NCBI GenBank assembly: GCA_002437405.1
Contig: DJPO01000078.1
Location: forward strand, 1-5,653
Source of the DNA: Opitutia bacterium UBA6410
GTDB taxonomy: Bacteria; Verrucomicrobiota; Verrucomicrobiia; Opitutales; Intestinicryptomonadaceae
Length of the DNA: 5,653 nt
Reading direction: 5' to 3'
Each line of letters starts with the position of its first letter. The first letter of the stretch is position 1. A program made the position numbers and the translations under genes. The notes below the pieces were generated by a model. That model ran no database searches, had not been told where the DNA came from, and worked only from the letters and a program-made list of their open reading frames with translations. Below, piece after piece: positions 1-5,588 of the stretch.

Positions 1-252
1 ATAAAGTCGAGGGAGCTCGAGGGGCGAGAGCCCCTCGAACGGGCTTGTCAAACTGCCGTTCAGACGCTGGCTTTGGGGAAAAACTGCGATGGCGTGCGTA
101 CGGAGGACTGGAGAAAACTTGCGTTCCGTGGGGATAGAAGTATTGGCGAAGCCAATCTTCGGAAGGGGCTTGCCCCTTCCTATGGCTGGCGCACCTTGCG
201 CCCGCCGTATCAAGCCCGATTTCACAAGCCTAAAAAAACTTCCGCACTGGAA
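1..252. repeat. Palindrome-rich non-coding block downstream of tyrS
   Basis: This stretch holds no convincing gene but has closely packed inverted repeats. They are: 17-38, a 9-bp stem around GAGA; 37-42 with 56-61, a 6-bp stem; 100-104 with 125-129, a 5-bp stem; 137-160, a 10-bp stem with one bulged T around a GAA loop; 161-180, ggaagggg/ccccttcc around CTTG; and 188-202, a 6-bp stem around CCT. Read on the plus strand, two loops have the form of stable RNA tetraloops (GNRA, and CUUG closed by G-C). It could be a dispersed palindromic repeat, a structured RNA, or the long 3' region of the tyrS transcript. I do not recognise it as tmRNA, RNase P RNA or SRP RNA. It may continue beyond the left edge. 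Confidence 0.5.
232..252 (-). terminator. Possible weak intrinsic terminator of tyrS
   Basis: On the minus strand, directly after the tyrS TAG, the sequence reads TTCC-AGTGC-GGAA-G followed by seven T. The T tract is good, but the stem has only four base pairs, so this may end transcription poorly. The stronger hairpins further downstream (161-180, 137-160) have no T tract of their own. Confidence 0.35.
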
Positions 253-1428
253 CTAATCCCTCACCCTAAAGAAGATGCGCTTGCCTGCTTGGATTACTGA
301 TGTCCTGCGGGTGATTGTGGCATATGCATCGGAGACCTTTTCGGAGTCTACCTTTACCGCACCCTGCTCAATCAGCCTGCGGATTTCCTTCTTGCTCGGG
401 AAGAAATTGGTCTTCGCCATTACGTCCGCCAACTTCGCCTCTTCGCCCTCCGCTACGTCGCTCCACGCAAATTCGGGCATATCTTCGGGGATTTCGTTCT
501 TGGAAAATACCTTTTCGAAGTTCTCCAATTCCGCCGCCGCAGTCTCCTCGCCCGAGAATTTTGCAACCAGCAATTTTGCCAGCTGCTTTTTGCACTTCAT
601 CGGGTGCTCGGACTTCAACGCCTCGATTTGCTCGGGCGTGTAGAGCAGCAGGTAGCGGTAGTACTTCCACATCGTCTCGTCGCTGACGGACATAATCTTG
701 CCGAACATCTGGCGCGGTTCGTCGTTGAAGGCGATGTAGTTGTTGTAGCTCTTGGACATCTTCTTTTCGCCGTCGAGCCCCACCAACAGGGGCATCGTGA
801 TGACCGCCTGACCGACGAGTCCCTTTTGTGCCTGCAAGTCGCGTCCTACGAGATTGTTGAAAAGCTGGTCGGTTCCTCCCAACTCAACGTCCGACTCTAT
901 CATAACGGAGTCGTACCCTTGAATCAGCGGATAGAGGAATTCGACGATGGAAATGGGGGTCTTGCTCGCATAGCGTTTCGCGAAGTCGTCGCGCTCGAGC
1001 ATTCTGGCAACCGTCATCTTGCGGGCGAGCTCGAGCGTGTCGCCGAACGACATCTTTGAGAACCATTCGCTGTTGCGGTGAACCTCCGTGCGCGACTTGT
1101 CCAGAATCCTGAACGCCTGCTCCAGATACGTGCGGCTGTTTGCCTCGACTTCTTCGGGAGTCAATACGGGGCGGAGGGCGGAGCGGCCGCTCGGGTCGCC
1201 GATGCAGGCGGTGTAGTCGCCGATAATCAGGACGGCTTGGTGTCCCAAGTCCTGAAACTGGCGCATCTTATTGAACACGACCATGTGCCCGAACGTGAGG
1301 TCGGGGCGTGTGGGGTCTACGCCGAGTTTGACTCTGAGCTTTTTACCCGCGGCGAGCTTTTCCTTCAAGTCCTCCGCGCCGATAAACGTGTCGCAATTTT
1401 GTGCAAATATTTCGAGCTGGTTTTCCAT
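253..1428 (-). CDS. tyrS: Tyrosyl-tRNA synthetase (TyrRS)
   Basis: This cytoplasmic class I aminoacyl-tRNA synthetase charges tRNA-Tyr with tyrosine using ATP. The protein has 391 residues if it starts at the ATG at 1428. The reading frame runs open upstream to 1554, but the extra 42 residues do not look like TyrRS, and MENQLEIFAQ is a normal start for the family. Visible in order are the Rossmann catalytic core with GVDPTRPDL at about 36-44, the HIGH-equivalent TFGH at 45-48, and IIGDYTACIGDPSGRS at about 68-83. Then come YPLIQGYDS (166-174) and GGTDQ (184-188) of the tyrosine/ATP pocket, KMSKS at 223-227, and an S4-type RNA-binding domain from about 330 to the end. The length and the GDPSGRS and GGTDQLFN motifs fit the TyrRS subgroup often called TyrZ/type 2. 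The odd point is that the first His of HIGH is Thr. No strong Shine-Dalgarno is seen; GGCGGA lies about 14 nt before the ATG. The gene stands alone and diverges from glgC. Confidence 0.97.
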   Translation of the reverse strand: MENQLEIFAQNCDTFIGAEDLKEKLAAGKKLRVKLGVDPTRPDLTFGHMVVFNKMRQFQDLGHQAVLIIGDYTACIGDPSGRSALRPVLTPEEVEANSRTYLEQAFRILDKSRTEVHRNSEWFSKMSFGDTLELARKMTVARMLERDDFAKRYASKTPISIVEFLYPLIQGYDSVMIESDVELGGTDQLFNNLVGRDLQAQKGLVGQAVITMPLLVGLDGEKKMSKSYNNYIAFNDEPRQMFGKIMSVSDETMWKYYRYLLLYTPEQIEALKSEHPMKCKKQLAKLLVAKFSGEETAAAELENFEKVFSKNEIPEDMPEFAWSDVAEGEEAKLADVMAKTNFFPSKKEIRRLIEQGAVKVDSEKVSDAYATITRRTSVIQAGKRIFFRVRD

Positions 1429-1468
1429 AGTAAAAAAATTTTCCGCCCATTTTATCCGTATCCGCGCG

Positions 1469-1485
1469 AAAATGGCAACCATTTT
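1469..1485 (-). other. Hairpin in the tyrS leader
   Basis: The arms aaaatgg (1469-1475) and ccatttt (1479-1485) form a perfect 7-bp inverted repeat with a 3-nt loop, 40-57 nt before the tyrS start. In the tyrS transcript it would be a small, AU-rich hairpin. It lacks a T tract on the minus strand and is not a T-box, since no AGGGUGGNACCGCG-like antiterminator sequence is present. Its role is unknown. Confidence 0.35.
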
Positions 1486-1556
1486 ATTGGGGGCAAAATG
1501 CGCAGCTTTCGGAGGGCGCGCATTCGGGAGGCGGGGCGGAACTTCCTTACACAAAT

Positions 1557-1585
1557 ATAATCAAAAAAAGCTGGATTTCTTACAA
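1557..1585 (-). promoter_or_regulatory. Candidate tyrS promoter
   Basis: On the minus strand TTGTAA (1585-1580) and GATTAT (1562-1557) are separated by 17 bp. Each matches four of six consensus bases. TATATT at 1559-1554 is an overlapping alternative -10. Transcription would start near 1550, giving a leader of about 120 nt. This is the most AT-rich part of the divergent intergenic region. It is a consensus match by eye only. Confidence 0.3.
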
Positions 1586-1590
1586 AAAAA

Positions 1591-1603
1591 TGCAATAATT
1601 GCA
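1591..1603. promoter_or_regulatory. 13-nt palindrome between tyrS and glgC
   Basis: TGCAAT-A-ATTGCA is a perfect inverted repeat with 6-nt arms and a single central base. It lies in the divergent intergenic region, just upstream of the candidate tyrS -35 element and about 95 nt before glgC. The form fits a binding site for a dimeric regulator, but AT-rich spacers produce such repeats by chance. Confidence 0.3.
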
Positions 1604-1648
1604 AATACGCGGGGGATATTACGGAATTGCCCGATTCCCCGAATTGGC

Positions 1649-1680
1649 TTGACGCGCCCCCGCGCGGAATAAGAAACTAT
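1649..1680 (+). promoter_or_regulatory. Possible glgC promoter (-35-like element)
   Basis: TTGACG at 1649-1654 matches five of six bases of the -35 consensus. No good -10 box lies at the proper distance. The best are AACTAT (1675-1680) at 20 bp and TAAGAA (1670-1675) at 15 bp, each three of six. If used, the leader is very short, which goes with the lack of a Shine-Dalgarno before the glgC ATG. GATATT at 1615-1620 is an alternative -10 without a -35. Confidence 0.22.
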
Positions 1681-1697
1681 CCGACGAAATTTTCGAT

Positions 1698-2969
1698 ATG
1701 ACAAGACACAACGTAATCAGCATAATCATGGGCGGCGGACGCGGCACGCGTCTGTACCCCCTCACCAAGTACCGCTGCAAGCCGGCAGTCCCGCTGGCGG
1801 GCAAATACAGGCTCGTCGACATTCCGATTAGCAACTGTATAAATTCGGGCTACGACCACATTTACCTGCTTTCGCAATTCAATACGGCGTCGCTGCACAA
1901 GCATATCCAGCAGACCTACAAGTTCGACTCGTTCGGGCAGGGGTTCGTCGATATTCTCGCCGCCGAGCAGACCGACTCGGGCGGAAGTTGGTATCAGGGC
2001 ACTGCCGACGCGGTGCGCAAAAATATGCACCACTTCGAACGCCACCACGGCGAAAACTGCTACTACCTGATTCTCTCGGGCGACCAGCTCTACCAGATGG
2101 ATTTCACGAAGATGGTCAACGCGCACATCGAAAGCGGCGCGGACATCACTATCGCCGCAAAGCCGATGCCGCGCTCGGAAGCCTCGAGCCTCGGGGTAAT
2201 GCGCGTCGACAAGGATTTGAACATCGTCGAATTCGCCGAAAAGCCGAAAGACCCCGCGGTAATCGACTCGTTCCTCGTCGATAGTTCCGTCGTCTCCGAC
2301 ATAAAAAATCCCGACCCGCAGGGCTACTGCATGGCGTCGATGGGTATATACGTCTTCTCGCAGAAAGTTCTGGAGGAGGCAATGAGCGGCACGGAAATGG
2401 ACTTCGGTAAGGAGATTATCCCTGGAATGCTGGGCAGGAAAAAGCTCTGCGCATACGTCTTCAACGGCTATTGGGAGGACATCGGCACAATCCGCTCGTT
2501 CTTCGACGCCAACCTTTCGCTGACCGACGATGTTCCGCCCTTCGATTTCTACAAAAAAGGGCAGACGGTCTATACCCACAGCCGTTTCCTCCCTGGGGCG
2601 AGAATTTTCAACAGCCACGTCGAAAGGTGCGACATCTCCGACGGCTGCCTTATCCGCAACGCCGACCTCGAACGCTGCATAATCGGCGTACGCTCGATAA
2701 TCGGCGACGGCACATATCTGAAGAACGTCATAATGATGGGCGCGGATATGTACGACTTCCACAGCCACAACAAGGAGCCGCGCTTGGGAATCGGCAAAAA
2801 CTGCCATATCGAAAACGCGATTATCGACAAAAACGCGAGCATCGGCGACAACTGCTACCTGACGCCCGACGGCAAGCCCGACCAATGGGAATCCGACGGA
2901 CTCTATGTCCGCGACGGCATTTTGATTGTGACCAAAACGGCGGTCATTCCCGCAGGCACGCGTTGCTAA
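1698..2969 (+). CDS. glgC: Glucose-1-phosphate adenylyltransferase (ADP-glucose pyrophosphorylase)
   Basis: GlgC makes ADP-glucose and pyrophosphate from ATP and glucose-1-phosphate, the committed step of bacterial glycogen synthesis, in the cytoplasm. The 423-residue protein is full length. The nucleotidyltransferase domain shows GGGRGTRLYPLT (12-23), KPAVPL (28-33) and DIPISNC (41-47). It also has WYQGTADAVR (98-107), SGDQLYQMD (127-135, with Asp129 in the place of the catalytic Asp), FAEKP (179-183, with Lys182 in the place of the glucose-1-phosphate-binding Lys) and GYWEDIGT (257-264). From about 295 a left-handed beta-helix follows with hexapeptide-like turns, including IGKNCHIENAIIDKNASIGDN. 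Wording throughout is closest to cyanobacterial and plant small subunits. Lys378 (IIDKN) and Lys413 (ILIVTK) sit where those enzymes carry their 3-phosphoglycerate activator lysines. The ATG at 1698 gives the normal N terminus, and no Shine-Dalgarno precedes it. No other glycogen gene lies in the window, and two terminators follow. Confidence 0.96.
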   Translation: MTRHNVISIIMGGGRGTRLYPLTKYRCKPAVPLAGKYRLVDIPISNCINSGYDHIYLLSQFNTASLHKHIQQTYKFDSFGQGFVDILAAEQTDSGGSWYQGTADAVRKNMHHFERHHGENCYYLILSGDQLYQMDFTKMVNAHIESGADITIAAKPMPRSEASSLGVMRVDKDLNIVEFAEKPKDPAVIDSFLVDSSVVSDIKNPDPQGYCMASMGIYVFSQKVLEEAMSGTEMDFGKEIIPGMLGRKKLCAYVFNGYWEDIGTIRSFFDANLSLTDDVPPFDFYKKGQTVYTHSRFLPGARIFNSHVERCDISDGCLIRNADLERCIIGVRSIIGDGTYLKNVIMMGADMYDFHSHNKEPRLGIGKNCHIENAIIDKNASIGDNCYLTPDGKPDQWESDGLYVRDGILIVTKTAVIPAGTRC

Positions 2970-2986
2970 CTCGGCGCGCGAACGGG

Positions 2987-3008
2987 AAAGGGAAAAACTT
3001 CCCTTTTT
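2987..3008 (+). terminator. First intrinsic terminator after glgC
   Basis: The arms aaagggaa (2987-2994) and ttcccttt (2999-3006) form an 8-bp stem with loop aaac, 18 nt after the glgC stop. The stem runs into a short T run (3004-3008, then G). The flanking cgcgc/gcgcg stretches may lengthen the structure. It has few GC pairs and a short T run, so it may be leaky. Confidence 0.55.
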
Positions 3009-3055
3009 GTGCGCGGCAGCCGAACTGCGGAATTGCCGAAAAACAGAAAAACAAG

Positions 3056-3096
3056 AAAATCCCCCGAACTCCCCAGCGGTTTCGGGGGATTTTTTC
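3056..3096 (+). terminator. Second, strong intrinsic terminator after glgC
   Basis: The arms aaaatcccccgaa (3056-3068) and ttcgggggatttt (3081-3093) pair perfectly over 13 bp around a 12-nt loop. The T run continues to 3095 and resumes after one C. The five-G core makes it strong. It insulates the downstream gene from glgC transcription. The A-rich left arm means it could also terminate minus-strand transcripts. Confidence 0.85.
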
Positions 3097-3149
3097 TTTT
3101 GCGTATTGGCGCGCTTCTAAAATCTTTCTCTTTAAGCCTTAGGGGGATT

Positions 3150-3164
3150 TGAAAAATTTTTTCA
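3150..3164. promoter_or_regulatory. 15-nt palindrome upstream of the glycosidase gene
   Basis: TGAAAAA-T-TTTTTCA is a perfect inverted repeat with 7-nt arms. It ends 30 nt before the candidate -10 box and 78 nt before the start codon. It could be an operator or an A/T-tract bend. It has no GC core and so is unlikely to be a terminator. Confidence 0.35.
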
Positions 3165-3193
3165 GAAAAAGCTCGCCCATCTCTCGGCGATAG

Positions 3194-3199
3194 TATACT
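3194..3199 (+). promoter_or_regulatory. Candidate -10 box of the glycosidase gene
   Basis: TATACT matches five of six bases of the -10 consensus and lies 42 nt before the ATG, which would give a leader of about 36 nt. No recognisable -35 stands 16-18 bp upstream (the region reads gctcgc). Use of this box may depend on an activator or on an unusual sigma factor. The preceding terminators make an own promoter here necessary. Confidence 0.4.
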
Positions 3200-3231
3200 C
3201 TCTTTGCTTTCCGTTTAACTACATTAATGAT

Positions 3232-3237
3232 GGAGGA
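3232..3237 (+). promoter_or_regulatory. Ribosome binding site that fixes the glycosidase start
   Basis: GGAGGA ends 4 nt before the ATG at 3242. It overlaps the in-frame ATGs at 3227 and 3230, which have no such site before them. This favours 3242 as the true start. The resulting N terminus MLKKLIKI is also a proper signal-peptide n-region. Confidence 0.75.
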
Positions 3238-3241
3238 AACT

Positions 3242-5512
3242 ATGCTAAAAAAGCTGATTAAAATCGTACCGTCCGCCGTTGCGTGCACGGTGCTTTCGCT
3301 TGCCGCAGTCGCGGGCGAAAACTGGAACGACCCGAATTTCGTGGCGGGTGCAAAAGCCGAATTTTCGGGCGAGGGCGCAAACGTCCCCGAAGGATACGTC
3401 CCGCCGATTATCGGCAACGGCTCGATTGTCACGAGCGTCGATTTTCTCGGCAAGCAAATCCAGCGCAAATACGTCTCGTTTTTCCCCGAGGTCGTTTGGG
3501 CGGGCAGGCGTTCGAACATTCCGAATACGTCGCTGATTACGATGGGGCATTTTGACGACGAAATTTCAATCGACGGCAAGCCGCTCGGCGCGCCCCAAAA
3601 GTGGAAACAAACGCTCGATACCCGCCGCGGGCTTACGGAATGTGTCGTCGAATACGGCGCAGCTACGGTAAAAACCGTGGCGTTTGTCCCCTACGGAACC
3701 GATATGCTCGTCGTGAAAAAGAGCGTGCTCGCGAAGTCGCCCTCCGCAAAAAGCGCGGAAATAAAATTCTCCTACCGCTTTGCAGACAAGGATTCCCCGT
3801 ATCCGCCGTTCCGCACGTTTATGGACGAAGCCGCCGCGAAGATCTCCGACAATTCCGCGACCCTCTTTTATACTACATACGGGTACGCCGTCTATAACGG
3901 GCGCATCGGCGCGGCATCTTCCGCTCCCGCGAAAGTCTCGACGACGAAAACCGACATTGTCCTCGACTCGCACTTCGACCTCGTAAAGGGCGCGGCGGAA
4001 AGCGCGTATTTTATATCCTATGCCGACGACTTCCAAAAAGCCAACGCAGCCGCGACTGCCCAAGCCCACAAAAAGCTCGTCGCCGAAAAGGGCTTTGACG
4101 GAATTCTCGCCGACCACGTCGCAAGCTGGGAAAAATTCTGGGGCGACGAATTCGTGTCAATCCCCGACCCGAAAATGCAGACCGCCTACCAGACGGGGCT
4201 CTACCACCTGCGTACTAATTGCACCAAGTGGTCGTTGCCCGTAACGCTCTTCGGACACGGCGCGGGCTGGTCGGGACGCTTCTTCGGATTCGACGAAATG
4301 TTCGCGCATTCGGGCGCGGTGTCGTCGGGCAAATTCGACGTATCCGTTCGTACCCCGAACTTCCGCCGCGCGCTCCTGCCCGTTGCAATGCGGCGAACCG
4401 CGCACTACGACGACAACTCCTTCAAAAAATTCGGCGCGCGCTATTCTTGGGAAACGCTCGAAGACGGCGCGGAGGGCGCGCCCAATCCGTACGGATTCTG
4501 GATTGACCACGTCTTCCATATGGCGAACATCGCCAACAGCTGCTGGAAGCACTACCTATATACGGGCGACAAAAAATTCCTCGAGCAAACCGCGTATCCC
4601 GTAATCCGCGAATGCGCCGCGTTCTACTACTCGCATATGCTCTACAAGAACGAAAAGGGGCAGACGATTTTCGGCAAATGCACGGACATCGAACGCCTCG
4701 GACCCGCCGTCGAAAACGCGTTTATGAGCTCGAGCGGCGCAATCTACAACTTCGAGATTGCCGCCCGCGCCGCCGCGGAACTCGGGGTAGATGCCGACTA
4801 CGCCGCAAAGCTCACCGCCTCCGCCAAGGCGCTGCGCGAATCGCTGCCGCATAACGGCGAAATGTACCTGCCGTTCGCGGGTTGCAAAGAAAAAAGCTTT
4901 GTCTCGATTACCGGTCTGTACCCCTACACGATTTTCGACAAGAGCGAGAAAAAACAGGTTGCCGCCCTCTACGACTTTATGAAAAACATTAGCAAGGCGG
5001 GCAATATGTACCCGATAGGCAACAAAACCTGCTCGTGGTATCTCGGGATTTTGTCGTCGTCGCTGGCGAACATTCAGGACAACACGGGACCCGAAACAAT
5101 GCTCTCCGAAGCCGCGCGCAACGCGGGCAAATTCGGCGAAACTTGGGAAATCAACGAGGCCGACCTTCACCGCAACCCGTGGTTCACGACCGCCGCAGGC
5201 AGCTATGTCCACGCCCTGAACCAAATGTTCGTCAACCCGCGCGAAAACGGCGACATCGACATCGCCGTCGCCGCTCCCAAAAAGTGGAAAAACTACAAGT
5301 TCGAGCTCCCCTCGTACGGCGGCGCGAAAATCGCGGGCGAAGTGGCTGGCGGCAAATTCGCAAAGCTCGAATACGCCGCGGGCAAAAACGATTCGCACAA
5401 GCGCACAATAGTGCTTCCCAAATATCTCGTTCCCGCCGAAAAGGTCTCGAAAGACTGGACGGAGGACGGCGAATTTTACAGAATCCCGACAAACGGGAAT
5501 TTTAAACTGTAA
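3242..5512 (+). CDS. Exported six-hairpin glycosidase-like protein (GH65/GH95-type)
   Basis: This 756-residue protein probably cleaves a glycosidic bond outside the cytoplasm. A signal peptide is plain: MLKKLIKI, a hydrophobic stretch to about 23, and AVA before Gly25 as the likely cleavage site. Residues 26-260 look like the N-terminal beta-sandwich, 262-300 like the helical linker, 305-665 like an (alpha/alpha)6 barrel, and 667-735 like a small C-terminal beta-sheet. Landmarks that resemble GH65/GH95 are FDEMF (350-354), YSWETLEDG (401-409), DHVFHMANIANSCWKHYLYTGDKKFL (422-447) and TDIERLGPAVENAF (481-494). Glu484 may be the general acid, in the place of GPDE in GH65. ILSSSLA (603-609) sits where GH65 phosphorylases have HxSSLS, but without the His, which suggests hydrolysis rather than phosphorolysis. 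A base among Glu633, Glu636 and Glu639 is possible. Substrate and exact family are not known. The start at 3242 is chosen for its ribosome binding site. The gene is monocistronic, between terminators. Confidence 0.78.
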   Translation: MLKKLIKIVPSAVACTVLSLAAVAGENWNDPNFVAGAKAEFSGEGANVPEGYVPPIIGNGSIVTSVDFLGKQIQRKYVSFFPEVVWAGRRSNIPNTSLITMGHFDDEISIDGKPLGAPQKWKQTLDTRRGLTECVVEYGAATVKTVAFVPYGTDMLVVKKSVLAKSPSAKSAEIKFSYRFADKDSPYPPFRTFMDEAAAKISDNSATLFYTTYGYAVYNGRIGAASSAPAKVSTTKTDIVLDSHFDLVKGAAESAYFISYADDFQKANAAATAQAHKKLVAEKGFDGILADHVASWEKFWGDEFVSIPDPKMQTAYQTGLYHLRTNCTKWSLPVTLFGHGAGWSGRFFGFDEMFAHSGAVSSGKFDVSVRTPNFRRALLPVAMRRTAHYDDNSFKKFGARYSWETLEDGAEGAPNPYGFWIDHVFHMANIANSCWKHYLYTGDKKFLEQTAYPVIRECAAFYYSHMLYKNEKGQTIFGKCTDIERLGPAVENAFMSSSGAIYNFEIAARAAAELGVDADYAAKLTASAKALRESLPHNGEMYLPFAGCKEKSFVSITGLYPYTIFDKSEKKQVAALYDFMKNISKAGNMYPIGNKTCSWYLGILSSSLANIQDNTGPETMLSEAARNAGKFGETWEINEADLHRNPWFTTAAGSYVHALNQMFVNPRENGDIDIAVAAPKKWKNYKFELPSYGGAKIAGEVAGGKFAKLEYAAGKNDSHKRTIVLPKYLVPAEKVSKDWTEDGEFYRIPTNGNFKL

Positions 5513-5520
5513 TCGATTGC

Positions 5521-5539
5521 CGCTCCCCGATTGGGGGCG
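5521..5539 (+). other. Small GC hairpin after the glycosidase stop
   Basis: cgctcccc and gggggcg can pair over 6-7 bp with one T bulged or wobble-paired, around a loop of about five bases, 8 nt after the TAA. No T tract follows. It may protect the 3' end of the message or be chance; the real terminator comes just after it. Confidence 0.3.
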
Positions 5540-5549
5540 TATATAAAAC

Positions 5550-5588
5550 AAAAGAGTCCGCAATTTCCCAAGGGTTGCGGACTCTTTT
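5550..5588. terminator. Strong, probably bidirectional intrinsic terminator
   Basis: aaaagagtccgcaa (5550-5563) and ttgcggactctttt (5575-5588) form a perfect 14-bp stem around an 11-nt loop, 38 nt after the glycosidase stop. Because the stem begins with A4 and ends with T4, each strand ends in a T run. It can therefore stop the plus-strand glycosidase transcript and any minus-strand transcript coming from the right. Confidence 0.88.

Noticed and set aside
1..252. CRISPR array, tRNA, tmRNA or insertion sequence at the left edge
   Set aside because: The palindromes differ from one another and are not evenly spaced repeats. No tRNA cloverleaf or TTCRANY-like arm, no tmRNA ends, and no transposase or terminal repeats with target duplication are seen.
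73..300. Plus-strand open frame of 75 codons over the left-edge block
   Set aside because: It begins with TTG, has no ribosome binding site, overlaps the 3' end of tyrS on the other strand, and its codons run through the palindromes. The translation looks like no family I know.
1429..1554. Longer TyrRS starting at 1554 (433 residues)
   Set aside because: The added 42 residues are unlike TyrRS N termini, and that start would lie next to the candidate promoter. MENQLEIF at 1428 begins where the family begins.
1429..1697. T-box or other known riboswitch before tyrS
   Set aside because: No T-box antiterminator sequence, no stem ending in a T run before tyrS, and no other riboswitch core was recognised.
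1677..2885. Minus-strand open frame of 402 codons opposite glgC
   Set aside because: It is the antisense shadow of a G/C-biased gene: rich in Val, Ala, Arg and Asp with no recognisable motif. The opposite strand is a clear GlgC.
3139..3579. Minus-strand open frame of 146 codons across the glycosidase promoter and 5' end
   Set aside because: It covers the ribosome binding site, signal peptide and promoter of the real gene, has no family resemblance, and lacks a ribosome binding site of its own.
1698..5512. glgC and the glycosidase gene as one glycogen operon
   Set aside because: A 272-bp gap with two terminators and a separate promoter and ribosome binding site separates them. The second product is exported, whereas glycogen is cytoplasmic.
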